A stretch of DNA of 64,000 bases from Candidatus Nitrosotenuis aquarius (GCF_002787055.1 NZ_CP024808.1:1142328-1206327), one strand, 5' to 3'; counted from the stretch's first letter, positions 44,772 through 53,995 are shown. The notes: generated by a model not told the origin, from the letters alone. Numbers and translations are program-made.

Positions 44772-45548
44772 TTATTTTTGCAGTTTTCTAAATGCCGCAC
44801 CCATGACTGGATTTATCACAAACGGAATTGTGTGTTTTAGCCAGACTCCGATTCGCACTATATTTGGTACAATGATTTCCAGTCTTGATGATTCGGATGC
44901 TCTCAGAATTGCCTTTGCCACTATTTTTGGATCTAGCGAGGTTGGGGAATATTTTGGCATTTTGCTAAATGACTCATGATCAAAGAAATGGGTTCTAACC
45001 ATTATTGGGCTGACTACAGTTACACCAATGTTTGTTCCCTTTAGTTCGTGTTTTAGTCCCTCAGAAAAGCCAAGCATTGCAAACTTTGATGCGCAGTACG
45101 AGGCAATCCCTGGCAGGCCAAACGAAGCTGCAACAGATGCTACATTCACAATACGGCCGGAATTTTGCTTTTGAAATATTGGAAGAAAATTCTTTGTGCA
45201 GTATACCATTCCTAGATAGTTTGTCCTCATTTGGGATTCAATTTCTTCTATGGAAAGATCCGATACTGTCCCGTAGATTGCAAAGCCTGCATTGTTTACT
45301 AAAATGTCGACTTTGCCGAATTTATCCAAGACTTGGGCTGCCATTGTCTTGACTTGGTCCTTATCAGAGACATCGCATGGACAGACTAAGGTATCAGATT
45401 TTAGCAATTGTTGCAGTTCTTCTAGCTTTTCCTTTCTTCGCGATACCAGAACTAGCTTTGCACTCTTGTTTGCAAACTCGATTGCAGCTGATCTGCCAAT
45501 CCCACTTGATGCGCCGGTAATCACTACGACTTTGTCTTTGAATGGCAT
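44772..45548 (-). CDS. Short-chain dehydrogenase/reductase (classical SDR)
   Basis: A 258-residue SDR. Cofactor motif TGASSGIGRS is at residues 11-20, with SRRKEK after beta-2 suggesting NADPH. NNAG is at about 85-88, and catalytic Ser/YCASK are at about 138-156. A C-terminal hydrophobic stretch could touch membrane. The substrate is not evident. It converges with the acidic-tailed gene, 2 nt apart. Confidence 0.88.
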   Translation of the reverse strand: MPFKDKVVVITGASSGIGRSAAIEFANKSAKLVLVSRRKEKLEELQQLLKSDTLVCPCDVSDKDQVKTMAAQVLDKFGKVDILVNNAGFAIYGTVSDLSIEEIESQMRTNYLGMVYCTKNFLPIFQKQNSGRIVNVASVAASFGLPGIASYCASKFAMLGFSEGLKHELKGTNIGVTVVSPIMVRTHFFDHESFSKMPKYSPTSLDPKIVAKAILRASESSRLEIIVPNIVRIGVWLKHTIPFVINPVMGAAFRKLQK

Positions 45549-45584
45549 GTTTTGTGGAATTATACAGTAACGATATGTTGCTTT

Positions 45585-46598
45585 CTATTCAGATGGTTTT
45601 TGGTATTTGCGCAGCGCCATCTTCATTAGCAAAAACCATGCAATCGGAATTGGCAATTGATATGTCGCAATTCTCCAAGCAATGATTGCGTCCCATTCTA
45701 CGCTGTCGCTTGGCAGCTCCAGCTTGAACTCATCTAAATGCGATAAATACGCCCACGTTCCAAATTCCGCAAGACCCGAACCCCCAACCGTGATAGGCAT
45801 GTTTCCAATTGCGTTGCCTGCCATTACTGCCAAAATAGAGTCTATTGCGCTTACTGTCTGCTCGGTTCCAAATGAAATGAACATGAACGAGATTCCAAAG
45901 ACGAGCCAAGACGCAAGTGAGATCAAAAACGATATCACAAATGCCTTTTTTGCGTGTGGTGCACGAATGTTTTGGCGCGTCATGGTACATACATCGGCCA
46001 TCCACTCGTTGGTCTTGTCCAAATATTCCTGGCCTTTTTCCTTGCGTAATCGCAATACCAGATTTACAAAGATTTTTGGCACCTGAAAGTCTCGCTTGGC
46101 AGTCAAAAAGAATAATCCCGTCCACAATCCAACAACTGGAATCGTGGTGCCTAGGACAATTGCGCCAATTATTGCATGTCCAGCTAAAATGGCTACTATT
46201 CCAGCAGTCAATGACAAGACGCCTGCTGCCAAGACCTCTGTTACAATCTCAAATATTCCAAGCCAGGATGCCTTTGATGTGGGCATGCCACGCTTGTTCA
46301 TCCAGTAGATTCTGACCACTTCTCCACCGACAAACATAGGTGTAGTCATTGTTACAAATTCAGAGCCAATTCTCACAAAGATGGTTCTCCAAAGCGATTC
46401 TATTTTTCCGTGAAACACACCTATGATATAATGGAACTTTATTCCCTGCAGGAATAATTTTCCCATCATTGCCGCAAAGGCTGCAAGAAAGTTCACAATT
46501 CCTACCGCAAAGACGTCCTCCGGCTTTACATCAAAGGATATGGCAATTATCAAAAACGGAACAAGGCTAGCTGCAAATGCAACGATTCGCCATTTCAT
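45585..46598 (-). CDS. UPF0104/LPG-synthase-TM-like membrane protein
   Basis: A 337-residue polytopic protein with about eight hydrophobic helices. The family motif around ITTTPMFVGGEVVRIYW (here TMTTPMFVGGEVVRIYW) and the later MPITVGGSGLAEFGTWAY are characteristic of the UPF0104 membrane family related to the flippase part of lysylphosphatidylglycerol synthase. No transferase domain is fused. It might move lipids, which is inference. Divergent from the GPN gene. Confidence 0.85.
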   Translation of the reverse strand: MKWRIVAFAASLVPFLIIAISFDVKPEDVFAVGIVNFLAAFAAMMGKLFLQGIKFHYIIGVFHGKIESLWRTIFVRIGSEFVTMTTPMFVGGEVVRIYWMNKRGMPTSKASWLGIFEIVTEVLAAGVLSLTAGIVAILAGHAIIGAIVLGTTIPVVGLWTGLFFLTAKRDFQVPKIFVNLVLRLRKEKGQEYLDKTNEWMADVCTMTRQNIRAPHAKKAFVISFLISLASWLVFGISFMFISFGTEQTVSAIDSILAVMAGNAIGNMPITVGGSGLAEFGTWAYLSHLDEFKLELPSDSVEWDAIIAWRIATYQLPIPIAWFLLMKMALRKYQKPSE

Positions 46599-46653
46599 TT
46601 TAGCAGGTTTCTAACTGAATCAAATATAAGCCAACAACTCTGACATTTACAAA

Positions 46654-47412
46654 TTGAAAGCAATTTTTGTTGCGGGAACTGCAGGCTCTGGAAAATCACT
46701 GCTCACATCTAAAATTCACGAATATTACACCAGAAACGGAGCGTTTACCGCTATTTTGAATTTGGATCCAGGTGTGATCTCACTACCATACACGCCAGAT
46801 ATTGACATCAGGGATTCTGTAGATATTGTATCCATAATGAAGCAGTACGATCTTGGCCCAAATGGTGCACTGATGATGGCAAACGATTTGATTGCGTCCA
46901 AGCTTGACGAGCTGCAAGAGGAAGCGGACAAGATAAATCCGGATTATTTGATTGTTGACACACCAGGACAAATTGAGCTGTTTGCATATAGAACAAGCGG
47001 CCCGTATTTTGTGAATAATTTTATGGCAGATCAAAAGTCGGCATTGTTTTTGTATGACGGAGTCCTAGTCACAACTGCGGTCAATTTTGTGTCCATGGCA
47101 CTTCTTGCCACATCCATCAGACTGCGAATGGGAATGCCGACAATCAATGTACTAACAAAAACAGACTTGATTGCAGACAAGATTTCCGAAATATTGCGCT
47201 GGACTACAAATCTGAAAACGCTGGAAAATGCTATCTCTGCAGAAGCAGACGGTGAGACCTATGTGCTTGTGACAAACATTTTGCGCAGCTTGAACCTGTC
47301 TGGCTTTGCGCAGGGGCTGATTCCAGTATCCAATGCAACAGGTGAGGGAATGGTGAACTTGGAAGGCTCGCTGAGCAGAATTCTTAACCAAGGAGAGGAG
47401 ATTGAAGACTGA
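46654..47412 (+). CDS. GPN-loop GTPase
   Basis: A 252-residue GTPase from TTG 46654. P-loop GTAGSGKS is at residues 8-15, the GPN insertion is in YDLGPNGALM near 65-74, and VDTPGQIELF (Walker B/G3) and NVLTKTDLI (G4) follow. Eukaryotic GPN proteins help assemble RNA polymerase II; archaeal homologs are dimers of less certain role. Its TGA overlaps the ATG of thrB by one base. Confidence 0.93.
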   Translation: MKAIFVAGTAGSGKSLLTSKIHEYYTRNGAFTAILNLDPGVISLPYTPDIDIRDSVDIVSIMKQYDLGPNGALMMANDLIASKLDELQEEADKINPDYLIVDTPGQIELFAYRTSGPYFVNNFMADQKSALFLYDGVLVTTAVNFVSMALLATSIRLRMGMPTINVLTKTDLIADKISEILRWTTNLKTLENAISAEADGETYVLVTNILRSLNLSGFAQGLIPVSNATGEGMVNLEGSLSRILNQGEEIED

Positions 47413-48326
47413 TGAACTCTATTACTGCTAAAGCGCCATCATCTACTGCCAATTTGGGCCCAGGCTTTGACGTGTTTGGCCTTGCACTGGATGCATTTTA
47501 TGATACGGTTACTTTGACTAGGCAAAAAAATGGCATTTCAATAATTACTGGCGATTCCATTCCTGTTTCCCCAAGCAAGAACACCGCAGGACTGGTAGTC
47601 CAGTACATGAAGAAAAAATTCAAGATAAAAAGCGGAATCCAAATCAAGATCAAAAAAGGAGTCCCGGCCGGATTTGGGATGGGAAGTAGTGCGGCCTCTG
47701 CAGCCGCCACTGCGATTGCGTTTGATAGGTTGTTTGGCCTAAAGCTGGACGGAAACACCTTAGTAGAATGTGCAGGGGTTGGCGAGCGTGCAAGTGCAGG
47801 CTCTATTCACTATGATAATGTGTCTGCGTCTGTTTTGGGTGGATTTGTCATAGTTAGGACCAAGCCTCTTGATGTGCTCAAAGTTTTGCCTCCGTCCGAT
47901 CTGAGACTGGTTGTGGCTGTGCCAAAGATGGTGGTTCCTGCAAAAAAGACCCAAGTCTCCAGAAGCGTTGTGCCAAAGCAAATAGCGCTTGCAGATTCGG
48001 TGGTTAATCTGTCAAATGCAGCTGCAATCGTTGCGGGATTTGTGAGTAAAGACTCGGAGCTGATTGGTCGATCAATTCAGGATATCATAGTAGAGCCCGC
48101 AAGAGCACACCTGATTCCGGGGTTCAATTCGGTCAAGAAAAACGCTCTGAGGGCAGGAGCACTAGGCGTTACAATTTCCGGCGCTGGGCCTTCTGTTATT
48201 TCATTTGCCACAAAAAAAGCAAACTTGGCCAAAATATCAAGTGCAATGAAAAAGGGATTTGCTTCTGCAAAGACAGATTGTACGGTTGTGATTTGCAAGC
48301 CAAGCGGCGGCGCAAAGACGATCTAA
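47412..48326 (+). CDS. thrB: Homoserine kinase
   Basis: A 304-residue GHMP kinase. APSSTANLGPGFDVFGLAL is split here as SSTANLGPGFDVFGLAL at the start; the ATP loop GVPAGFGMGSSAASAAAT is near 85-102; the C-terminal VTISGAGPSVISF is the third motif. The pattern fits homoserine kinase of threonine synthesis better than mevalonate kinase. Its neighbours are a GPN GTPase and QueC, so this is a mixed operon. Confidence 0.93.
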   Translation: MNSITAKAPSSTANLGPGFDVFGLALDAFYDTVTLTRQKNGISIITGDSIPVSPSKNTAGLVVQYMKKKFKIKSGIQIKIKKGVPAGFGMGSSAASAAATAIAFDRLFGLKLDGNTLVECAGVGERASAGSIHYDNVSASVLGGFVIVRTKPLDVLKVLPPSDLRLVVAVPKMVVPAKKTQVSRSVVPKQIALADSVVNLSNAAAIVAGFVSKDSELIGRSIQDIIVEPARAHLIPGFNSVKKNALRAGALGVTISGAGPSVISFATKKANLAKISSAMKKGFASAKTDCTVVICKPSGGAKTI

Positions 48327-48327
48327 A

Positions 48328-49011
48328 TTGAAAAAAGCAGTCCTGGTTCTCAGTGGCGGACTGGACTCGTTATGTCTTGGGGCTCATCTGGCCAAAAAAT
48401 ATGACTTGTATGGAATCACGTTTTCATACGGACAAAGAGCATCAAAGGAGCTAGAGGCGGCAAAAAAAGTAGGAAAGACACTTCACCTCAAAGAACACAA
48501 AATAATTCCACTTGACTTTATGAAATCACTCTATGGGACAAGCAATGTACTTACCAGCTCCAAAAGGGCGCTCCCATCAAAATTTGAATATTCCATTGTG
48601 GTGCCAATCAGAAATGCAATTTTTGTAACAATTGCAACTGCGTGGGCTTTTTCACTCAAGGCATCCCTTGTCGCATATGGCGCCCACACAGACGATACAA
48701 AATACCCAGACTGCAGGCCTATATTTGCAAAAAAACTGGAATCTGCCCTAAATCAGGGAGAAATTGATGGAATCAATCTAGGAATTAGAAACAAAATTCA
48801 GATCTGGTCGCCGTATTCCACAGGCATATCAAAGAGCACGCTAATCAAGTCAGGCTATGAAAAATTTGGCGGCAAGATATTTCAGACGTGGAGTTGTTAT
48901 GCAAACGCAAAACATCATTGCGGAAAATGCGAGTCCTGCAATAACAGAAAGTCTGCATTTGTGCAGGCAAAAATTAAGGACAAGACAAAATATCTAGTAT
49001 CTGGTTTCTAG
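48328..49011 (+). CDS. queC: 7-cyano-7-deazaguanine synthase QueC
   Basis: A 227-residue PP-loop enzyme from TTG 48328 that makes preQ0 from CDG. The ATP loop LSGGLDSLC is at residues 8-16, followed by ITFSYGQRASKE. The zinc site is formed by CYANAKHHCGKCESC near 190-204. In archaea preQ0 is inserted in tRNA by TGT and becomes archaeosine. folE and queE lie just downstream on the other strand, while queD is not in the window. Confidence 0.96.
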   Translation: MKKAVLVLSGGLDSLCLGAHLAKKYDLYGITFSYGQRASKELEAAKKVGKTLHLKEHKIIPLDFMKSLYGTSNVLTSSKRALPSKFEYSIVVPIRNAIFVTIATAWAFSLKASLVAYGAHTDDTKYPDCRPIFAKKLESALNQGEIDGINLGIRNKIQIWSPYSTGISKSTLIKSGYEKFGGKIFQTWSCYANAKHHCGKCESCNNRKSAFVQAKIKDKTKYLVSGF

Positions 49012-49248
49012 GACTTTTTTGCGCAAAATTCCGTGTCGTATTCCCATGTACCAGCCAAGAACAATTGCCGCAATTATTCCAAAAAAGTACCAGTTTTGCA
49101 TTGCAGGAGCTGCATCTTTTGCTATAATATTTGTAAGCTCACGTGAACTCAGGGCTGCTATTGCCAGAACGACAAAGAACTCTATTGCAAGCCACGTAAA
49201 GTGAGGCCAAGATTCCCCTGGAACATGAACGTTGTTGTGTACTCCCAC
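48994..49248 (-). CDS. Small two-helix membrane protein
   Basis: An 84-residue protein with hydrophobic helices at about 20-36 and 53-68, an N-terminal HNNVHVPGESWPHFTW segment and a basic end (RHGILRKKV). Convergent with queC and overlapping it by 18 nt. No family recognised. Confidence 0.65.
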   Translation of the reverse strand: MGVHNNVHVPGESWPHFTWLAIEFFVVLAIAALSSRELTNIIAKDAAPAMQNWYFFGIIAAIVLGWYMGIRHGILRKKVLETRY

Positions 49249-49283
49249 AAAAAGCTAACCTCGCACTTGATTATTTATCTTTT

Positions 49284-49838
49284 TCAAAGAAGCGATGATT
49301 TAGAATTGCGAATTATGGCGACAACATCCTCGCGGTTTTCCTTTCTTTCATAGTATCCTCGATATGCAGCCGAAGTCATTGTTGCATCGTTTTTGACTCC
49401 TCTCATTTTCATGCAAAAATGTTCTGCATCGGATAATACCATTACTCCCTTTACTCCCTGAGCATATAGCTCATCTGCAATGTCTTTTGTCATGCGTTCC
49501 TGAATTTGGAGACGTTTTGCGTATTTTTCCACAAGCCTTACTAGCTTGGATACGCCAAAGACTCGGCCATTTGGAAGATACGCGATGCTGATTTTGCCAA
49601 AGAATGGAAGCATGTGATGCTCGCACATGGAATAGAACTTGATGTCTTTTACTACAACTGCGTCCGAGTCCTCTGAGAATTGGACAGATAGTTCCGAATC
49701 TGAATCATAGCCTGAAAAGATTTCCTCATACATGTCTGCAATTCTTTCTGGTGTTCCTCGTAGTCCTTCGCGTGTTGGATCTTCGCCTAATTCTATGATT
49801 AGCTCGCGGACTAGCTTGCGCACTCGTTCTTTGTTCAT
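49284..49838 (-). CDS. folE: GTP cyclohydrolase I
   Basis: A 184-residue FolE making dihydroneopterin triphosphate, first step toward preQ0 and archaeosine. The motifs MCEHHMLPFFGK, RLQIQERMTKDIAD and HFCMKMRGVK hold the zinc Cys/His ligands and catalytic histidine. Archaea often use the MptA/type IB enzyme instead; this is the classical type IA. Overlaps the end of queE by 4 nt. Confidence 0.95.
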   Translation of the reverse strand: MNKERVRKLVRELIIELGEDPTREGLRGTPERIADMYEEIFSGYDSDSELSVQFSEDSDAVVVKDIKFYSMCEHHMLPFFGKISIAYLPNGRVFGVSKLVRLVEKYAKRLQIQERMTKDIADELYAQGVKGVMVLSDAEHFCMKMRGVKNDATMTSAAYRGYYERKENREDVVAIIRNSKSSLL

Positions 49839-50548
49839 GGTGCACCTATCAGCTTGTGTAGTTGCGGTACGACACGTACGTCACTATAGTAAGAATAAAC
49901 TGCATCGTAAAAGCTCAAAAGTTTCTGCAATGTTGGTTCTGCTATTCCGTAGGTCGGTTGTATTATAAAACCCTTAAGATCCCTAGTGCCAACAGTTTTG
50001 AAAATTTTCTTCACTAAATCTGAAAATGTTTCCAGTTCTGTTTTTGATGAAACGACAATTTTGATGTATGTTGGTTTTTTTGCTACAACTGATTGTCTTA
50101 GGCAATCCAGTGCATTTTCTATGAGCGTAGAATAATGTTTTGCATCGACAAATTCCGAGTCTTTGGTTTTGAGCTCAATTTTGATGTAATCAATAAACGG
50201 CAGAACCTTGGCAAATTTTTTTGAATCAAAGCATGATGATTCCAGATATGTTGGGATTTTTTTTGACTGGATGAATTTTGCCATTTCTGAAACTGCCTCT
50301 GCCTGCACTAGTGGATCACCTCCTGTGAAATTGACCTTGTAGGTGTTTTCTGCGAGATTTTTTTCAATCAGTGCGCAGGCATCTGCAATTTCGTATTCTT
50401 GCCCAGAATCCATCGGAAGTGATTCCTTGGTATCGCAGTAAAAGCAGGTAAAGGGGCATCCTGCCAGCCTTACAAAGAGGGTTTTTGTTCCGTAAAGAAT
50501 TCCTTCTCCTTCAAGGGATGTGAATATCTCATAGAGCCTTACTTTCAA
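49835..50548 (-). CDS. queE: 7-carboxy-7-deazaguanine synthase QueE (radical SAM)
   Basis: A 237-residue radical SAM enzyme turning carboxy-tetrahydropterin into CDG. The cluster motif GCPFTCFYC (C-x3-C-x2-C) is at about residues 31-38, preceded by SLEGEGILYGTKTLFVRLAG and followed by NFTGGDPLVQ. With folE (overlapping) and the nearby queC it gives three of the four preQ0 steps. Confidence 0.94.
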   Translation of the reverse strand: MKVRLYEIFTSLEGEGILYGTKTLFVRLAGCPFTCFYCDTKESLPMDSGQEYEIADACALIEKNLAENTYKVNFTGGDPLVQAEAVSEMAKFIQSKKIPTYLESSCFDSKKFAKVLPFIDYIKIELKTKDSEFVDAKHYSTLIENALDCLRQSVVAKKPTYIKIVVSSKTELETFSDLVKKIFKTVGTRDLKGFIIQPTYGIAEPTLQKLLSFYDAVYSYYSDVRVVPQLHKLIGAP

Positions 50549-50584
50549 GTAGACGATCTAATTACAATCATTATTTAATTCAGA

Positions 50585-50779
50585 CTAGGTCAGAACAGGC
50601 TGCTTTGTATACATGAGGCCTGCCACAAAAAAGATAACGCCAAGAATTCCAATTAGGCCGCCGACAAACTCGATTGTCTCAATCCATTCTGCGTTTGTTG
50701 GTGCCCACAAAAATGCCATCAATGCGCCCACTATTATCATCGGTATGCCGACGCCAACAGAGATCTGCTTTGATGCCAT
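50585..50779 (-). CDS. Small two-helix membrane protein (64 aa)
   Basis: A 64-residue protein with two hydrophobic helices (GIPMIIVGALMAFLW and FVGGLIGILGVIFFVAGLM). It lies between queE and the exported coiled-coil gene. Function unknown. Confidence 0.6.
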   Translation of the reverse strand: MASKQISVGVGIPMIIVGALMAFLWAPTNAEWIETIEFVGGLIGILGVIFFVAGLMYTKQPVLT

Positions 50780-50817
50780 GCAAATTTGCTGTTCTTCAAA
50801 ATCTATATGAAGTTTTG

Positions 50818-52248
50818 TTAGGGTCTGTCAGAGTCTTCAGAATCTGCCGACTCGATGTGCTCTACAATCTCGTCAATTAACGCGTTGATTGCCCGGATTG
50901 TCTTTTTTGACTCTGCACCGGTCTCCTTGAGCTTAGCAAGCATTGATTTCGCAGAATCGAACTTTGGTTTGATGGAATCATCTATTTGTGGTTCTAGTTC
51001 AGCTAGCTTTGCCTCTAGCTTTGATATTTCGGCTGCGTTTCTTTGCGATTTTTGGTCCTTTGCCTTTTGTTTTTCTTGTTTTAGGGCCTTTTCTTGCTGC
51101 TTTGTGTCTGCTTTTAGCGCTTCAGGTTCTGATTTTGGCGTCTCTGATAACTGGAATGTTTCCTGTTTTGGTGTCTCTTTTGGCGCCTCTACTTGTTCTG
51201 ATGCACTTTGTTCTGATGCAGCACTTGTTGGCTGGGTTTGTGATAAAAAGTACGACTCGATTGATTTTATTGTAGAGTCTAGCGCCCTTAGTAGTTTTAT
51301 TGGATTCTCATTGGATGTTGGGTCTTTGAGTAATGCCAGAATTGATTTTGCTTCATCAAACTTGGGTCTGATGGTATCATCGATTTTTGGCTCTAATAGT
51401 AATAGTCTGCTTTCAAGCTTGGATATCTCTGAGATAATTTTTTGGTTCTTGGCGTCAAGCAGGTCCAAGTTGATTTGGTAGACTCGCTTTATTTTGATGA
51501 CGATTTGGGATGGATCGCCTCCACTTGATGCCAATTCTTCTTTTGCCTTTTGGAGTTTTGTAATTTGTTCCTCAGATAGGTTTAGCTCCTTGGCTTGTGC
51601 GAGAACTGCGTCAATTTTGGTTATGTACTTGTTTGCAAAAGAGACTGCCCTTGTGTTGGAGCGCTCTGTTACCATGTTTTTGATGGTTGCTTGGAGCTCA
51701 GTTCCGGTTGTCTTTAGTTCTACGAATGTTTTTTCAAGTGAGGCCATATCTCCATTTGCGAGATGTGTTTTGGCTGTCTGCAAAAGACTGTCGAATTTGG
51801 TAAAGTCAATTGGTAGATTATTTTTGTTGGCACTTGCTTTTAGTATGTTGATGTTTGACTCGAATCTTTTGAGTGCATTACTATAATCAAAATCAGCTAC
51901 TGGTGCTGCCATCTTTGATGCTGCTGGTTCAGGGGTTGGGATTGTTTCAGAGAATACTTGGGTTACTTGTCTGAATGCCTTCATTGCAGCCAAAAAGTGC
52001 TTTTTTGCATCTACGGCATCATCTGCCTTGACAGCTGCGATTAGTTGCTCAGTTTCTGAATCACCTTGCGCATACAATGCCTTGGCCTCTTCTGATACAG
52101 AAGGCATTCTGTCTAGCTGGATCTTTACTTGGTCTCTTGCCTTTGTTGCTAGATTTACAAACGAGTCTAGTTTGGAATCTGCAAATGCAGGTGCTGCAAT
52201 CATGCTAGCAACTAGGGCAAACAATGCAAGTGTCAGTACGGTTTTCAT
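50818..52248 (-). CDS. Exported helical/coiled-coil protein with an internal duplication
   Basis: A 476-residue protein with a signal peptide (LALFALVASMIAAPAFA, residues 6-22). The rest is nearly all helix and highly charged. A 37-residue segment with ISKLESRLLLLEPKIDD (about 283-300) recurs as ISKLEAKLAELEPQIDD (about 414-430), each followed by KPKFD-like text, with a Glu/Lys/Pro-rich linker between. It overlaps the upstream TM/winged-helix gene by 4 nt and so is likely its partner. No enzymatic motif. Function unknown. Confidence 0.8.
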   Translation of the reverse strand: MKTVLTLALFALVASMIAAPAFADSKLDSFVNLATKARDQVKIQLDRMPSVSEEAKALYAQGDSETEQLIAAVKADDAVDAKKHFLAAMKAFRQVTQVFSETIPTPEPAASKMAAPVADFDYSNALKRFESNINILKASANKNNLPIDFTKFDSLLQTAKTHLANGDMASLEKTFVELKTTGTELQATIKNMVTERSNTRAVSFANKYITKIDAVLAQAKELNLSEEQITKLQKAKEELASSGGDPSQIVIKIKRVYQINLDLLDAKNQKIISEISKLESRLLLLEPKIDDTIRPKFDEAKSILALLKDPTSNENPIKLLRALDSTIKSIESYFLSQTQPTSAASEQSASEQVEAPKETPKQETFQLSETPKSEPEALKADTKQQEKALKQEKQKAKDQKSQRNAAEISKLEAKLAELEPQIDDSIKPKFDSAKSMLAKLKETGAESKKTIRAINALIDEIVEHIESADSEDSDRP

Positions 52249-53471
52249 GCGGATTCCTCCTTTTTCTTTAGTCGAACCAAATTCTGAAAGTCTTTTTTCT
52301 CTATCTCTATAACACCTTGTCGTTCAAGTCGTTTTACTGCTCGCCACATTGTGGTTCTAGGTAAGAGGAATTTCTTTCGCAGGTCACGCTCAAAGGCTTG
52401 GCCTCCGTTTTTCTCCAAATACGCTACTAGCTGCTTGTCGTCTTCTCTCATTTCCTGGGTTACTAGCTCGTCTGAATCTACCTCTGGTTCTGGCTCTGAA
52501 TCCTCCTCGTCTTTGCTGAGCAGTGGTCCCATTGTCTTTTTGACTGCGCTCTTGGTCTTTTTGAGAAGAAGTGTAAGTACAGAGACTGCGCCGCCTATTG
52601 CCACAATCGAGGTTGCGATTCCTGCGATATTGTCTTTGAACCAGTCTACTGGGTTTGTTACCGAGTTTTGGCTGTTTTTCTCAAATTCGTCTATTTTTTG
52701 CTGTGCCAGTGCACTTGCTTCTAGCGCCAAATCCTCGGCATCGACGTATTTTTTGTTGTCATATGCAAAGATCGCCAGATCTAGCTTTTCTTGTGCTGAT
52801 GTTACATCAATGTTTTTAGTAGTAGCTTCTTCAAGAATTGATCTTACTTCGTTTATTGCGTTTAGTGCAGAAAGTGCTGGACCTGACGTGCTAAAGAAAT
52901 ACTCTATCTGGTTTTTGCCTTTGAGTAATGAGATGCGTTTTTCATCTATAGTGTCAATGCTGTCTGGATTTGCAATATCGACTACAGTTGCCTCGTCCGG
53001 CATTGTGATGGTATAGTCGATTGGAGAATCTATTGCAAATGTCCAGATCTTGCCCTTCTTTGAAACTAGGTCATAGCTGTCATATTCGATAGAAACGGAG
53101 GATGCGCCAAAGGTCTGGATTGTGGCGCCCTTGCTATCTATTTCAAACGATAACAGCAAGCCATCCTCGTCTTGGACTACGAAATTATCAATGGATTTGC
53201 CAAAAAGCGGGACCTTTAGTTCTGGTTCTGTTGGGTCGGCAGACGATTGTTGAGAAATATGAGTAGTGCCATCTGGGTAAATTGTAAAGTCAACGGCTCG
53301 AAGGGAACCAAAAGATTGCGTAGGCAGTACTACTGTAAGAAGAAGTCCTATTGCCAGTAGCGGTGCTTTTACCATTCTAATGAGGATATCTGTAATCCTT
53401 ACAAAAAGCATTCCTTCTAGATTAGGAACGATTTCCTCTTGGATACAGAGTACTGCCTCTTGGTTATTCAT
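52245..53471 (-). CDS. Transmembrane protein: outside domain, membrane helix, cytoplasmic winged helix
   Basis: A 408-residue protein. A leading helix (VKAPLLAIGLLLTVVLPTQSFG, near 34-55) looks like a signal or anchor. An outside beta-domain (60-190) and a helical part (195-265) follow. A membrane helix at about 277-300 (IAGIATSIVAIGGAVSVLTLL) precedes an acidic linker and a C-terminal winged helix (about 335-402; FERDLRKKFLLPRTTMWRAVKRLE), placed inside the cell. This is the form of a one-piece membrane transcription regulator. Start is uncertain; methionines at 21 and 33 are also possible. It follows a second winged-helix gene by 2 nt. Confidence 0.8.
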   Translation of the reverse strand: MNNQEAVLCIQEEIVPNLEGMLFVRITDILIRMVKAPLLAIGLLLTVVLPTQSFGSLRAVDFTIYPDGTTHISQQSSADPTEPELKVPLFGKSIDNFVVQDEDGLLLSFEIDSKGATIQTFGASSVSIEYDSYDLVSKKGKIWTFAIDSPIDYTITMPDEATVVDIANPDSIDTIDEKRISLLKGKNQIEYFFSTSGPALSALNAINEVRSILEEATTKNIDVTSAQEKLDLAIFAYDNKKYVDAEDLALEASALAQQKIDEFEKNSQNSVTNPVDWFKDNIAGIATSIVAIGGAVSVLTLLLKKTKSAVKKTMGPLLSKDEEDSEPEPEVDSDELVTQEMREDDKQLVAYLEKNGGQAFERDLRKKFLLPRTTMWRAVKRLERQGVIEIEKKDFQNLVRLKKKEESA

Positions 53472-53473
53472 GG

Positions 53474-53776
53474 TTAATACCTCAAATTCAGTGTGTCTAG
53501 GATGGACTGGAACTTGCGGAACTCTTGGACGAACTCGATGCCTTTTTCGGTGATTGTATATAGTCGGTTCTTGTCGGTTTTGACGGTTTGGACCAAGCCT
53601 GCGGTAGAGAGCTTTTCACACTTGTCAATTACGGCATAGTGCGAAAGGTTTGCTCTTCTAGATATTGCAGAGACAATAGTTCCTTGTCTGCCCCCTTCCA
53701 TGGTGACATTGAGGATATCTCCCATTATGCCCATTTCGGACCTGTATTGTTGTTTTGACATGGTATGGTAATACAC
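53474..53776 (-). CDS. Winged-helix DNA-binding protein (100 aa)
   Basis: A single winged helix with the pattern ISRRANLSHYAVIDKCEKLSTAGLV (recognition helix) and wing YTITEKGIEFVQEFR. It is like the archaeal ArnR/PadR-style regulators. As first gene of the unit with the TM regulator and exported coiled-coil protein, it probably regulates that unit or works with it. Methionine 5 is an alternative start. Confidence 0.85.
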   Translation of the reverse strand: MYYHTMSKQQYRSEMGIMGDILNVTMEGGRQGTIVSAISRRANLSHYAVIDKCEKLSTAGLVQTVKTDKNRLYTITEKGIEFVQEFRKFQSILDTLNLRY

Positions 53777-53945
53777 TGCAGTCTAGATTAGGGACATTTT
53801 GAAACCTCAAAGCGGAACGCACGGCGGAATGGGTGTTTCATGTGTCTGAAACGGCTGGAATTGGGCATTTTTTGATGCGGGGGAGCAAAAATGGGCCTCA
53901 AAAACCAGGGTTGGAAATTTTTGCCACTTGTGGGATTTTGTCTTA

Positions 53946-53969
53946 CTTTATCTTTATTAGGAATAAAAT
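53946..53969 (+). promoter_or_regulatory. Promoter of the coiled-coil gene
   Basis: CTTTATCTTTATTA (53946-53959) and AATAAAAT (53962-53969) are AT-rich TATA-like elements 27-50 nt before the ATG at 53996; they support that start over an earlier in-frame ATG at 53891. Confidence 0.45.
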
Positions 53970-53995
53970 GGCAACATTATCATAACCGATACAAA

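Noticed and set aside
53891-53995. Upstream ATG giving a 192-residue membrane-anchored form of the coiled-coil protein
   Set aside because: TATA-like elements lie inside this part, and the start at 53996 gives a clean coiled coil. The longer form is not excluded but is less likely.
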